A stretch of 64,000 nt of DNA, from assembly GCA_004794785.1 (NCBI GenBank), contig SJOL01006420.1:339382-403381 (forward strand), given 5' to 3'. The position numbers were made by a program, and so were the translations under genes. The notes below the pieces were generated by a model that was given only the letters and a program-made list of their open reading frames with translations, ran no database searches and was not told where the DNA came from. Positions 22,541-34,310 of the stretch are shown in pieces. This DNA is from Opisthorchis felineus. Taxonomy: Eukaryota > Platyhelminthes > Trematoda > Opisthorchiida > Opisthorchiidae. How positions within the stretch are numbered: position 1 is the stretch's first letter; each line of letters begins with the position of its first letter.

Positions 22541-22931
22541 ACAAAATCCAACCGAATTACAAAAACACTTGAACGCGATTCAGCCATTGCACTCCATGCA
22601 CTTGAGTTAAACCATCAAATCAACTTCTATGGTGCACGTATACTCCAGTCAAGATTCAAGTCACACGTGGAACTGGCGTGCGCTGAATCACTAGAGATCA
22701 ACACAACTGAACTGCGTCAACCGTAGTGATGGTGCCAGCATCCCGTCTATCTGGCTTGAACTTAATGCACACCTTAGTGCGCCTGCAAGCCACAGGTCAA
22801 GCAGGGACCTCAACAATGACGCATCACAGCCAGCACAACAACAAACGGAAGCACATTCCAGACAGACGATCGAGCTTACACACAGAGAGAGAGAGAGAGC
22901 TAACATATGCACACACGCTGACCGCATCTGA
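22541..22931 (+). pseudogene. Penelope-like element fragment: C-terminus
   Basis: The first frame (22541-22726) reads TLERDSAIALHALELNHQIN and ARILQSRFKSHVELACAESL, which fits the histidine- and glutamate-bearing helical part of the PLE endonuclease domain. One base is lost near 22718; in the new frame the sequence continues NRSDGASIPSIWLEL, the conserved PLE C-terminal motif (typically NRDDG..LP.IW). A polar, glutamine-rich tail to a TGA at 22929 follows. A short (GA)n run at about 22884-22899 lies inside the tail. The GIY-YIG core and RT are missing upstream. Confidence 0.8.
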
Positions 22932-24374
22932 CTGGCAACTGATCTCAGGAACACGCCAATCAGAAAACATGATAGGGGACCCAAATGACAGCGTCATTTG
23001 ACTCGCATTCAATAGATTGTAGAGACCCTTGGAAAGGGTTGCCCACAGCAACTGAGACGTCGGATTATAACACCTCACTCCATTACGCTGTTTTTTTACT
23101 TTAAATTTTCCATCTATATGTTTGTGTTTGCTCACCCTTATGCAAGTACTTTGTGCAAGATGAGTTCGTAGTAAAAGCAGTTCAACACATTGACCTTCTA
23201 AGGGATATATTGAAAAAACATTCAAAATTGCCTTCAGTGATCGCTTTTATCTGACCGTTTCAGACCTATGTTATGAGCGATAAATGAGAGCTTCCTTTTT
23301 CTACTAGGATATTTCTGTTCTACTTTGCGTTAACTTTCCCCAAGTTTAACCACTGGTAGTTATTCTCGTGTTTCGGTTAATTTTAATTCATGGAAAATCG
23401 CCGGGTCCTCTTACCGCCGGCTACAGAATCCTCTCCTCTATAGCAACCGGTTCCAAGTTATGAAGGTTTCTGCCACCAAATCAATTAAAACCTCACCTCA
23501 ATTAAAACTCGTTTGGAAGATAAACACAGGGTTTTCAGATGAAAGACGTTATAGTCGCCATACCCGTACAGTTTTTCATGGTTGCAGTAAACTTACGCAA
23601 GCTGTTTCCGTCTGAAAAGTGAGAACAGTTATTATTTGAATATTATACACCAGAAATACGGTAAGAGATTCCAGATCTGTATAGCATATTGGACGGATAA
23701 TCTGAGAGTTTTGCGGCTTAAAGTAGTTGCAAACCCTGAATAGACGTACAGAAAAAGGGAGTCACTACGCACCTCGGAGTTGGACCGAATAGCTTACGGA
23801 AGTGTCAGAAAAATAGAGTTACCGATGGTGCCGCAGGGCGTTACACTTTTGCTTTGTTTTGTCTTGTATGATTGTTTGAAGTACATCACTGCAAAATCGT
23901 CTAAAACTCAAATGTTCAAATATACCACCAAATTTTGCATCTTTATATCTCTCTCTCTCTGAATGGTTCCACCCACGTCATTCCCCAACTTTTGTTCCGT
24001 AGAGCGGAAATCAAATAGAAGTTTTGATGTATCTTCGTCACCTACTAAACATTAATAATCTGCACATTTTGGAAAGACCCCGGTGAGCCGTGTGTTGTCT
24101 CATCACAACTCGTCAAGTGCTACCAAATTCACTGCATGCCTCCGAAGGTAATTACCGTAGCTTTCCTGTTGCCAACTGGAAAGAATTTTGCAACTGCTGT
24201 AATCATTACGGGGATTTTTTTCCAAATTAAACCACTGCCAGAATGCAGTGCACTTTTTCTGTGGAAGTTTCGCCAATTCATAAAGTGCAAATTAGTGGAT
24301 TGTTGAATAATCCCTGTTGAGGACTATCGTCACTGGGAGCCTTAGTATTCACACAACGAAACAAAAGACTCTTA
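22932..24374. other. No gene recognised
   Basis: The first 150 bp may be the 3' end of the PLE. The minus-strand open frame 22824-23225 runs across the PLE fragment on the wrong strand and is not a gene. Nothing else was identified. Confidence 0.35.
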
Positions 24375-24860
24375 TTCACGAAATGCACTCATTTCTAGAC
24401 AAAATCGGTTGTCAAGTGAGTTTCAACTGGATCTCAGATGAATCTCTCGTTTATTATATTCCTCTTTAACTGAATGTGATGCACCAGGCCTGCCCCATGT
24501 TTCAGTTGGTACAATATTTGAGATATCGCAGTATGACTTCTTTAAGGAGCACTACTCAAAAGGTTGCTGAAAACTCTTCGATAGCCAACCGAAATATGAA
24601 GCGGCCTTTGCGCAGATCATTAAACTGAAGAGTGTTGTAAACGAGGAATTCAACTGAGATTCAGTTGAATCTTTCGCGAAAACCAGGTTGTCTTGCGAAC
24701 GAACGTATTCGTCGAAATCTGCATTATTTGGGTTGAAGAAGAACTTGAGGTTGACGGGAACTCGGGGACTACACCTACCTGATGACCCCCAAGAAGGACA
24801 ACACCAACCTTGGGCTATCGAGGAGTTTCCAGCAACTTCATGAGTAGTTTCATTCCTGAG
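24375..24860. mobile_element. Hammerhead-repeat family, head-to-head pair
   Basis: A minus-oriented unit (body about 24375-24535, module end GCACTACTCAAAAGGTTGCT) is joined at about 24585 to a plus-oriented unit that ends in a complete ribozyme module at 24745-24841. The join falls inside the module of the first unit. Confidence 0.8.
24745..24841 (+). ncRNA. Hammerhead ribozyme-like module
   Basis: CTGATGA is intact at 24779-24785 and ATC is a permitted triplet at 24817-24819. Outer stem I arms TTGAGGTTGACGGGAACTC and GAGTTTCCAGCAACTTCA pair well. Stem II is imperfect (CCCC/GGAC), and the GAAA box reads AACA, which should abolish cleavage. Confidence 0.6.
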
Positions 24861-27049
24861 CAAAACAAGTGCTGACTGGCCTGAGTACAGTAGCACAGTT
24901 GATCAGTGCTTTACGGCGTGAAAGTTTATTGCATGAAGGCTGCGAAGTAGTCGAGATAAAGGGCCGCTTGTGAGTGTGAAATCTGCATACGACAAGCTCG
25001 TACTTTTATGGTACCATGAACTGCGTTTTCTTACGGGGACTTGTACTTCAAGATATCTAGTTAAACTTTGCTTCTTTACTTGTTTACCTTTAGAAGAGTT
25101 ACGGTGTTGCCTGTGACTATGGACCACTACTGATTGCAGTCAAGTAGGCCACTTTGAGTCACTCGCAAAACCCCAAAAGTCAAGCCCTTCAAATAGAGTT
25201 CTATCAAAAAACACGGTACTATGAATAAAATAGTAAGATTGTACATATCAAAATTGGTTTGGGAACTGCTAATTCCAAGTGGGATCCCGAAGTTCATACC
25301 ACCTCAAGACAAGTGGCTATAAGTTTACCAAACCCAAGTGGTTTTTATTAATCCAGCCACGCAACGACAAGGTCAGAGAGTGGCTTGTCTTCAGGCGAAG
25401 ACAATATATAGGAGTATAAGCGCATACCGGGAACAACAAGACGAGGAATCGCGTTGTATACAACAAGAGTAGAAAGAAAGGAGTCAACAGCTCCTGCCTA
25501 CATTAGGTCAAAGCAGAGAAGCCTGTGGACAGGGATGGGTATATCTCTACTAAAAATACCAACCAGATTAATGATTTCATACAACGACCAAGCGGGTATC
25601 GAGCTAAACGTTATACTTTTGAGAAAAAACATCTACAAGGAGGATTCTTTCCATTTTAAGAGCTCTTCTGTAAAACGTCAGATGACACCTAACCCAGAGG
25701 TTATTTGGGGCTAAACTGCACAACGCATACGGGTATTGGCTCAGGAAATCATACCGCGAGACTTCCGTTTGGTTTGAGCACCAACCCCCGGCAGTTTGCC
25801 TTCTTCCGAAGCGTGTTCCTTTAGCAATCTTCAAATGCATCTTAAGCAGGAAAGTTACAGTGTATGACATCCTTACACATGTTTGTCATGCTATAGCAAA
25901 CAATCTTTGCCCCGGGGTGTCACTGATGACACTGAAGTGACCGTGACGATACAACTGTTGAAAGTATGGTAAACCCAGCATCCACAAGCAGACTGTGGGG
26001 ATGGAATATAATCATTTCTCAACTTCTCCACATTCCGAGCCGGCAGTCCAATAGACAGAAGGCCTCAAAAACGTGATACTAACCTTAGTCAACTACTTGT
26101 ACAGGCTTCCTACAAGTACTGTAGCAGTGATGTTTTTTATTTTGCTGCTTACAAATTCCATCCCTATTTTGAATACTTTCACTGGTAAGAATTTCCACAA
26201 CTGTCTCCCTTTCCGTATTGTACAAAAGGCTGGAAACATAAACTTTATTTTACAAACAGTTGACTCACGTTTTAACACAAGCGCCCATAAGAAGAAAGCA
26301 AATCGCATCAAACGACTGATTGACATCACGTTGAGGATCTCTTTAGTTTCGGCGATTTTCTTGCCCGCGAATATATACATATGTCATCGAACAGCGATCA
26401 TTATTCTTACATTTTTGTCCTTGTAAGTATGTAAATCACGTGCAAGTACGTCAGTGTGTCAGGCACCTGGGAAAAAATGTGAGTATTGTATACATGTATA
26501 TTAATACATATATACATATGTATACATTTGTCAGGAAGTCTAATTAGTCCTAATAACTTGAACAGCGAGGTGAAGGTATGTGGTAAATTTATTCATATGG
26601 CTGCTAATGTTCGAGGGGGTATTAACCCGTCAAATCTAGCTATCAGGGAAACTTGCCTCTTTTTGCGTGCAATCGTTTGGGTTCCTGTGTATTAATTAGC
26701 AAACATGGTGACCAGAGTTAAAAAAACACAAACAGAGTTGCCCCCGAGTTTCACCGAAACAACATTTCCATTAGTTACATTATGGTTAGCGTTTGTGATG
26801 TGTCTTCTTACCCGGGTGTAACCCGGGATTTCGTTACCTAAATCGAACTAGGATTTTTAGAAGATCTCTTGGATAACATCACGCAACGGTTTTTTCGAAG
26901 AACGAACTCTTTTCCTGGAGCAACCAAATTTTTCTAATACCCTGACTGCTCACTGTAGAAACCTTGCGAGTGCATCCCAGATGCTAACGCCCGTTCTGAA
27001 AGTACGATCTGGGACTCGGTAGTCGGTTACATACTACCTATGGATAACT
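24861..27049. other. No gene recognised
   Basis: Open frames up to 117 residues (26073-26426, plus, hydrophobic and AT-driven) have an overlapping antisense frame and no motif. A short TATACATA-type simple repeat lies at about 26484-26530. Confidence 0.35.
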
Positions 27050-27290
27050 TGCTTTTGACAGGATGCGCAACTGAATCCAGCTGAATCTCTCGTTTATGCT
27101 GGTCCGCTTCAAAAAAACAAAATCGAGTGCAAATGACACGATTTGTGGAAATACTGGGTTCCAAGGAGAACAAAAGGTTGACGGAAACTCGGGGACTGTG
27201 ACTATCCGATGAGTCTCAAGAAGGGCGAAGCCAGTCGTGGGCTGTCGAAGTGTTTTCAGCGACCTTATGAGTAGTGTGTTACCTTTGGAG
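27050..27290 (+). mobile_element. Hammerhead-repeat family copy
   Basis: An inverted body (AATCCAGCTGAATCTCTCGT, TTATG) is followed by a short direct body with GTGCAAATGACACG and the ribozyme module at 27174-27268. Confidence 0.8.
27174..27268 (+). ncRNA. Hammerhead ribozyme-like module
   Basis: Outer stem I is AAGGTTGACGGAAACTC with GTGTTTTCAGCGACCTTA. The core has CCGATGA (one change, U4 to C) at 27206-27212, stem II GTCTC/GGGC with wobble, GAAG (A15.1 to G) and an intact GTC triplet at 27244-27246. Confidence 0.6.
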
Positions 27291-28290
27291 AATAATGATA
27301 TCATCGTATTACCATAAATTAACAGCGATTGCAGGCTTGAACATCAATGCCAACGGCTTGGTCATTCATAAGCTTCAACAGACTGTGAGCTGTAAGCCGA
27401 CGTGTTTGAAATTCCCGCAGATTCATGGTGAGGGCTTTTTCACTGAGATGGATATTACAACAGAGACAGAATAACCTGCCTGGAATGGAGTCACACCACG
27501 TCACTGGTTCTGTTTCCGGTGGATCCACAAAGCTGCTGGAGGTTGTGCTGAGTCCAAACGCAACAAAGAACCTGTTGAGTTTTTGTGCAGTGACTCTGGT
27601 TAGGTGTTGTTAACCTGGCTCAACACAGTCATGTTCAGTTGAAATGACGGTCGCTACTGTATGCGACTGACTAATACAACATACCATGCGCCAAGGTTAA
27701 ACTTGCCAAATGTGGCATGGTTCTGAGGAAACGATAAACGATTAGCCTCGATGCCACCAACTCAGCCGCAGGAAGTAAGACTGATTCGTTCGGAGAGATA
27801 CTAAACGAGTTAGTGTAAAGTCACGCCACGTCCCTGGGTGTGACTTCCGAGAGCTAAAATGCCATTTTCAATGTCTATTACCGCAGAACGGAGACGATGT
27901 TGATATCCCGAATCAGCCAATGATAGGCAGAACAACCGCAAAGTTATTTGGTTGAAATGCGATCCACTTTGAGACCACCACTCGAACTAGCCAAGCAAGC
28001 TTATCAGGAGAACAAAGTTTTGCGACTGGAGGAGGGCATTGTGGTCGAAATAAACCTTTCGGTGTCATAACAACCTAACCTTGTGTTGGAAGGGCAAGAG
28101 CCATATTACGGTCAGTTTAATAAACCTCACTTAATCGACAGGGCTTAAACCAGTAACCAGCTTCATTGACTGCATACAGCGCAATCGATGAAGCCACTTA
28201 TGCCCGTTTTTTAGCCAGTGTGTCAAAAATACCAACCGTCTTCTGGGGCCTAAAGCGAGCTGACGGAGATCATCTTCAATCCAGGAACAG

Positions 28291-28602
28291 TTGTCTACAC
28301 AAACGTCAAAGCGATACAGCATGATTCTAAGACTCCTTAGCGGTGAACCAGCAGAGGTCCCCAGCTGCAGAGTTTTGAGTTGCCTTGAGCCAGTTTTAAC
28401 CCTATGCGAAGGGCACGAACCACCAGGCATGCCCAGTCTCAATAAGATAAGCTTATATTTCCGCACACTCCATCCGGGAAATGTTGTACTGAGCGGTGAA
28501 TGCGGAAAGACGAAGCAATCGAAGAAGCGAACAACTGGGGTGCTGTGCCGCAATGCCGACGGGGAGCGGTTACCGCTCATGATCACGGATAAATGCAGAT
28601 AA
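28291..28602 (+). pseudogene. pogo/Tigger-type DDE transposase fragment
   Basis: The frame reads LRLLSGEPAEVPSC, PVLTLCEGHEPPGM, then SLYFRTLHPGNVVLSGECG, TKQSKKRTTGVLCRNADGE and RLPLMITDKCR before a stop. This is the usual order of a Tigger/jerky-like DDE_1 domain: the GE..SVP segment, LCEGYEP, a (N)ADETGLF..LP block, KGE.C.G.K.SK.R.TVLLC.NADG, then LVIGK. The catalytic block that should read NADET reads SLNKI, so the first catalytic aspartate is missing. The second half of the domain is not visible downstream. It is a relic. Confidence 0.75.
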
Positions 28603-28609
28603 CCCAGTT

Positions 28610-31160
28610 ATTTCAACAATGCGAACAAGGTCAAGTTGGATATGCAATATTAAGCCAATGAGAAAGAATTTATGGGGAATAATTTGTTGACTAGACAGCC
28701 TCGTCAATCCAACAACCCCATGGTCTTATAAAAGAAGAGAGTTCCAGCGACCATGGATAACCGCAGCTCTCATGCAACTATTTACCTTCAAGCAAATTTT
28801 CCTTTCCACAGTCACAGTTCAATCAGGAGAGGTGTAGAACAGCAGACAGATTCTGTTTAAGAGAAAGCAGTTCCAACTCAAAATAGATCATCACTCAGGC
28901 CACTTAACTGGTTAGGCATATTTTCTGAGCTAGGATGTACCACTAGATGCCACTAAAGAGACCCGGAACGATTGAAACAATCTGTCTAGCGAGACATTCT
29001 GTAGATGTTTCCTTAACTATGACCAGACTTGGAAGCCCCTTTTCTGAGGTCGACAATAATTTCCATATTACAGTTTCAGAAACGCTTTTGATCAGCAGAG
29101 TATTTGGCAGTATTTTTTTGGTCTCACAGCCTGACCAGTTTACAATCTAAATCCCCTGGAACTCCCAGATGAACGTGAAAATACCTATGAGAGGGTGTCG
29201 AGGAAGACGAACCACCCATAACAGTAAATGATGTAGTGCACTTCTGTCATCCGGAAATTTCTAGTACTGTCATGCTGAGACGTCATTGAACGTGGATGAA
29301 TGTTCAGAGACAGGAAATGACATAGTTTCCAGCCAAATATGGGACGTTAAACAATTGGTTGGCTTTTTTCCACGACACAGAGAACGTCCCTCGCGACGGA
29401 AAGAGGAAGCCATCTACATTACCACAATAGACCTCAGAGAAAACGATATGGCACGGTTTCACAGGAGAAATCAATGACACACGGATCAATTGGGTTTGCG
29501 TTTTGGAGGTAGAACGCCTGGAAATCGTGTATTGAAAATGATGTGAAATCTGAGCAGCATGGACCCCGTTTTCAGGACAGGATTCTATTCACAAATTTAC
29601 TGCACATAGTTCCGCTCAAATAGAAGGAAGTCTTGAAGCGTGAATAGCCGGTTTCGTCTGCTCTTGCTGGCCTCTACTCACTAATCAGAGGCGTAGTACA
29701 ACATGCTTTTTGGGTTCCCCAACTTCGAAATACGCCAATATCTGTAAACTGTTGAGTGCTCCCTTATATCAGTGGGGCTCACTCATTTGTGCTTGGGGGA
29801 ATAGGCGTTTCACACCACAAAAACAGAGAAGACTATTCAAGGATTTGACCGTGGATGAGATAATCGGATGATTAGTTTTACTTGTTTTACTTTACTCTGA
29901 AATACTTACCGTTTATGTTTAGCTTAGGTTTGGAGACTCCATTTTAGTAACACTCAAATTCGATCCCTTTAAGCCTTTCTTATAACAGTGTGGTGCACCT
30001 CAGTTGCAGCCTAATTCTGATGAAACCTAAGCCATTCGACATCGGGCAATGAATACGGTGACAGATACGAATGGGTTATGGTTGACCCAAGCTATAATGA
30101 TGCTCTTCCAAAACTGCGAATTTTACCAAGCAGGCTAACCTTCCATCATAATGCTGTTCATGAGAAACCGATGTGTAATTGAAATTTGGATGAGCAAAAT
30201 AACGCGAATAAACTATCTGGACTGAAATTATTTCCAATACACTCAACGCTTCCATGGCCGAGAACAAGGTATATCTTTTAAGGATCCGTGATGTAATGGT
30301 TTTATCCTTTGAGTAGCATAAATGCAAAGAAAATTTCGCTGCAAAATCTGGCTACAGAAACTCTCGACCACACGGCCCAACCATTTAAATTGGAGATGAG
30401 ATCAAATTCGGTATCGTAGACATCAGTGTGCATCTGGTTGATGGACGTTAAGATCACTATGGTTACTAACACCCGCAAACATTCCAACCCAGCTGATGGG
30501 GTTTGCATGTAGATGAGTTAGCCAGACAAGCGAATCGAACCATGATGTGCGCATCACTGACCCTGACGCAACCGATAGCGGCAACATCAGTTTATACGGG
30601 GTTGGCGGTGTGCGAACGCATGAGCAATGCTCAACAGGAGTACAATGAAAAGTAACTCGCTTTTTTCCGCGTCATTAAATATGGTGGTCTGATCGATCAG
30701 TTGTGAGAGAGCTTACTTTAAGTGAATCAAATAAAACCCACTGCATCCATCAGTTTTGTGTTCAGCTTTTTTATTTACACTAGGAGGATAAGATTGCCTG
30801 GTACGTTAAAGTGGCGACAAGAAGGCCGCTGTTCTCGAACCGGCGTTTCAGTTAAGAGACGCTCAGACATCTGAGGCTCGTTCTCTGGAACACATGTCGC
30901 AGAAGCATTTGGGAGGTCATAGCTAGCAAGAGCACTTCAGCAGCACATCTGAAATGGCTTTTTAGTAGGCAGATCCCACACAAAACTCGAAAGTTCTAGG
31001 GAATAAACTGCACCCAGTTCAATGGCTCTAGTGGATGCGGGAGGTTCATGATGAGGACGTTATCACAGCGTTTGTGCAAAAACCTCTGTAGGTTGCCGTA
31101 AAGATGGAAATAATAGGAATAAACTGGAAGGTTTCGATCTTGGAGGGGAAAGCATGATCT
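28610..31160. other. No gene recognised
   Basis: A WITAALM-like string about 150 bp after the Tigger relic may be its continuation. Otherwise only short open frames and no repeat-family copy. Confidence 0.3.
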
Positions 31161-31169
31161 GAGTGTGCC

Positions 31170-31700
31170 TACTTTGTACCTTGTATTCGTATATGTGGAG
31201 AGCGAAAGGGCGTGTCACAAAAACATGTTGATGAATTTCGTGAGAAAATCTTAGTAGTATTACCCAAACATGAACATGATGTAGTTAATGCGGACGAAAC
31301 CACGATAAACCATTCTCCATCACTTTGTAAGACGGCCGAATTAGAACATGGAGCAGTTAGTGGGAATACAGTCCCTAAAGACGAAGTGACTCTGCCACTC
31401 TTTGGAAGTATAGCTGGTGATAAGAAACTGACACCCCTCGTGGTGAGCAAGATGTTTCAGGGACGCTGATTTGACACGATTCCCTCGCACATACAAATAT
31501 TCACAATGTGCTCAGAAGAAACCTTCTTCCGGAAGACGGTTATTCAGAAAAGTCTAATACTCAAAGCCGATGATATTTCTCCCATGCATCAGGCGCAGGA
31601 TAAATTTTTCCACCTAAGGTTATCATACCTGCCTACAAATTGCACTTCCAGCGTATGTACCAAGGTATACTTTAGTCTTTCGAATACAAGTTTCGACAAG
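31170..31700 (+). pseudogene. pogo/Tigger-type DDE transposase fragment (second copy)
   Basis: The frame 31170-31469 reads ERKGVSQKHVDEFREKI and VNADETTINHSPSLCKTAEL. It then reads GNTVPKDEVTLPLFGSIAGD and KKLTPLVVSKMFQGR up to a stop at 31467-31469. NADET (catalytic Asp) is intact, and KKLTPLVVSK matches the K.KPLVIGK segment. In the frame 31506-31790, LILKADDISPMH may be the second catalytic block (LLLVDNCPAH in relatives), and FFHLRLSYLPTNCTSS matches the conserved (I)LVFLPPNTTS. The following QPLD block is lost. A possible C-terminal piece lies at 32523-32739, beyond an inserted hammerhead repeat. Confidence 0.75.
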
Positions 31701-31989
31701 TTTGTAATCTTGTTCGTGTTCGAGTTTGTAGTCGATTACAGCGGAAATAAGCTTGACAATGGTCTTGCTGCACTGCACGAATGTGATTAAAATAACACTG
31801 TTAACTCTAAAAGTCTGGAATGCAGATTATTCGGATACTCTAGTGGACACATTCAGAAGAGCGTGATTTATGACAACGAGAATAGCGATTGATAAAATCA
31901 GCCAGAAACAGAAGAATGTGCAAAACTTGATGACATTTCAAGTCGTCAGAAGAAAAAACAGACTGGCTTAGACACACGGGAAGTGAAAT

Positions 31990-32002
31990 ATAGTAGGACA
32001 AG
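31990..32002. repeat. Target-site duplication, left copy (13 bp)
   Basis: ATAGTAGGACAAG, identical to 32510-32522 and flanking the inserted hammerhead-repeat dimer. Confidence 0.8.
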
Positions 32003-32012
32003 TACACTACTC

Positions 32013-32108
32013 ATGAGGTTGCTGAAAATTCTTCGATAGCCCGCAACCGGTTTCGCCCTTCTGGGGGATCATCAAGTAGGCACAGTCCCCGAGTTTCCGT
32101 CAACCTTA
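32013..32108 (-). ncRNA. Hammerhead ribozyme-like module 2 of the dimer
   Basis: On the minus strand TTGATGA (C3 to T) is followed by a stem II-like CCCCC/GGG pair, GCGAAACC with an intact GAAA, and GGGCTATC with a permitted ATC triplet. Outer stem I arms are TAAGGTTGACGGAAACTC and GAATTTTCAGCAACCTCA. Confidence 0.65.
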
Positions 32109-32319
32109 TGTTCTACTTGAACCCAAATTGCACGAAATTAGCGAAATACACTCATTTGCAAACAAATTTGGTCTTGCCAGAGACTCGCCTGGAACGCAGC
32201 TGAATCTTTCGTTTATGATGTTTTCAAGCAACTGAATGTGCTTCACCAGGCCGCCTCGTGTTTCAGTTGGTACGATATTCGAGATATCGCATTACATGTG
32301 TAGACGTAATACACTACTC

Positions 32320-32414
32320 ACAAGGTTGCTGAAAATTCTTTGGCAACCCACGCTGGTCTCGCTCTTTCTGGGGCTTACCAAGTAGGCGCAGTCCCTGAGT
32401 TTCCGTCAACCTTA
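32320..32414 (-). ncRNA. Hammerhead ribozyme-like module 1 of the dimer (degenerate)
   Basis: The stem I arms are kept, but the core reads TTGGTAA and GAGA, and the triplet reads TGCC, so this copy is dead. Confidence 0.55.
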
Positions 32415-32509
32415 TGTTTTACTTGAACCTTAAAAACGAGAGATTCAGCTGCGTTCCAGGTGAGTCTCCCGCAAAAACAAATTGTTTTGCATATGAGTGT
32501 ATTTCGCTA

Positions 32510-32522
32510 ATAGTAGGACAAG
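32510..32522. repeat. Target-site duplication, right copy (13 bp)
   Basis: ATAGTAGGACAAG, identical to 31990-32002. Confidence 0.8.
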
Positions 32523-32739
32523 CTTTTTTCCTTTTTTCAGGATTAGGTGGGAAAAACCACCAGTGCCGTTTCATATGGACGAACAAATTTTTAGCGGCGG
32601 AGAAATGGAGGATAAATACGATAAGGAAGAAGCAACACCCGGTGATGCAAACAGGGCACTCAACCTTTTGAAAAACTTTAATCCCAAATACAGTTTGATG
32701 TATGAAAGTCTGATGGAGTGCACCGTTGAATTCATTTAA
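32523..32739 (+). pseudogene. Possible C-terminal piece of the Tigger transposase
   Basis: The frame reads FHMDEQIFSGGEMEDKYDKE, then ATPGDANRALNLLKNFN and MYESLMECTVEFI before TAA. An acidic stretch followed by A..AL..L..F and a hydrophobic end is what many Tigger transposases show at the C-terminus. It lies immediately beyond the inserted repeat, on the same strand as the relic at 31170-31700. An acceptor-like CCTTTTTTCAG precedes it, so a host terminal exon is the alternative. Confidence 0.35.
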
Positions 32740-34130
32740 TCCTCGGGACCATTATCGGTCGGTTGAAACGAACGAGGCACTTAAAGCTCTATGAATTTCT
32801 TGGCAAATAAATTGATGGACAGAATGAAGACTGTGTTCCGAGAAAATAGCTGATTTTGTTGTTCATATTCACGGGGAATAGGAACAGGCGTTTATTGTAT
32901 GATGCCGTTTATTCGCTCAAATTTCATCTTTCATCGTGAGCCTCACTGAACACATGCCTTAACGATGGTGGAAGTGGACTTTACTATTGTAAACCAAATG
33001 GTGCGTGTGGGATTGTCCTAGATAACTGCAGTGGGGCAGTGTATAACACGAGACTTGTACAGACGTTTTGAAACAAACTGATTAGTCCAGCCAACGACCC
33101 AAAGGGATTAGCGTGTGCTTTAGGTAGCAGTCAGCAACATTTATTCCAAAGAACACACAGTAGCGTGTGTATAGTTTATCTCTGCGAGACCTCAACTCCT
33201 CTAGGCCAGCTGGCTAGATCAATCAGTAAAATAGACCCAATAATAGTCCATGTATGCACATCAAATACGCAGTTCCAGCCTCAACGCACTTCCACTCCCC
33301 AAGCACCGACGAGGTCAGCTCGACTGGTTATGAAACATTTACAACCAAATCGCCCAGCTCACCAAACAAACCAACGGCCAGATATTGGCTTGTTCATCAA
33401 AAGAGAACCAAATAGATGACAGGTGGCGGCTGGATAAACAAAAAGGTTTTCCATGTGTTTCAGAGTAGCTCACGACAGGTGTTGATCAATCCAACGGGGA
33501 ATTTGTGTTTGTCTTGCTTCATATTGTTGAAAAACCATACGAGAACGGAGCTCCATTAAAGAGGTAGGTGACAAATCGTGGGAGGATTTGAGCAACAACT
33601 TAATGCAACTGGCTTCTCGTAATTTTATCAACATTCAAAACTGCACTTCCTTGGATACCAGTAGGCTCTTACAGGCATCCACAGTGAGCATTCGAAGCAT
33701 GGTTTGCAATTTCTGCCTTACACCGCACGGTCTCCATTAAGTAGAACATGCAGCAACTTTGAGCGAAAACCTTTGTCTAGTTTTCCCTCTGCCAGAATAC
33801 TAGGGAACCGTACTTGGAGTAAAGAACGAAAACTGCCAAGGTGGAAAGGTGTAGAAGATGGGACAGTATCACAGCTGTTACATTACTATTTTGAGGAATT
33901 GCGCAAGGCACTTTGACCGCTTTTTTTCAGGAACGTTCCCCCAAAGGTGCTTGCTCAACCCAGTTATTCAGCAATATATATCAACGTAATTACTGAAGCA
34001 GTATTTTACTACTGATGGACAAATAGAGAAAGGAATTCTAAACAATCGCCTGGGATCGTGGTGTACATCGTTAACGATCGACTATATATTCATTCCCTAG
34101 ACAAATCGGATGTAATGGAACTCGACAGAC
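32740..34130. other. No gene recognised
   Basis: Open frames at 33165-33419 and 33704-33916 are unremarkable. I see no repeat-family copy. Confidence 0.35.
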
Positions 34131-34133
34131 ATA

Positions 34134-34310
34134 CCCATTTGCTCATCACTTTGGTTTCCACTAGCGACTCACCTTAAACTCAGCTGAATCTCTCGTCTAT
34201 GATATTCTTCAACTGAATGTGTTGCATAAAGACAGCCTGATGAGCCCCAAGAAGGACGAAACCAGTCATGGGCTGTGGAAGAGTTTTCAGCAACCTTGTG
34301 TGTAGTGTTC
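34134..34310 (+). mobile_element. Hammerhead-repeat family copy, short form
   Basis: An inverted body (CAGCTGAATCTCTCGTCTAT, GATATTCTTCAACTGAATGT) is joined directly to the 3' two-thirds of a ribozyme module at 34231. The 5' arm of stem I has been lost at the junction. Confidence 0.75.
34231..34297 (+). ncRNA. Hammerhead ribozyme-like core, 5'-truncated
   Basis: CTGATGA (34237-34243) and GAAA (34258-34261) are both intact. Stem II is GCCC/GGAC with one mismatch. The triplet reads GTG, which a hammerhead does not cleave, and the 5' arm of stem I is missing. Confidence 0.6.

Larger units (their letters stand above)
32003..32509 (-). mobile_element. Hammerhead-repeat family, 507-bp insertion with TSD
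   Basis: Read on the minus strand the order is inverted body (about 32420-32509), ribozyme module 1 (32320-32414), full body (about 32110-32308) and ribozyme module 2 (32013-32108). The two modules start 306 bp apart, which defines the unit length. A perfect 13-bp direct repeat, ATAGTAGGACAAG, brackets the insertion and marks its exact ends. It interrupts the Tigger relic. Confidence 0.85.

Noticed and set aside
22691..23225. Minus-strand frames across the PLE fragment
   Set aside because: They lie antisense to a sequence with clear PLE C-terminal motifs on the plus strand.
24552..24896. A 114-residue minus-strand frame, with similar frames at 27038-27304, 34169-34351 and 62319-62513
   Set aside because: All are antisense readings of the hammerhead repeat. 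The shared peptide comes from the repeat's conserved sequence, not from a gene.
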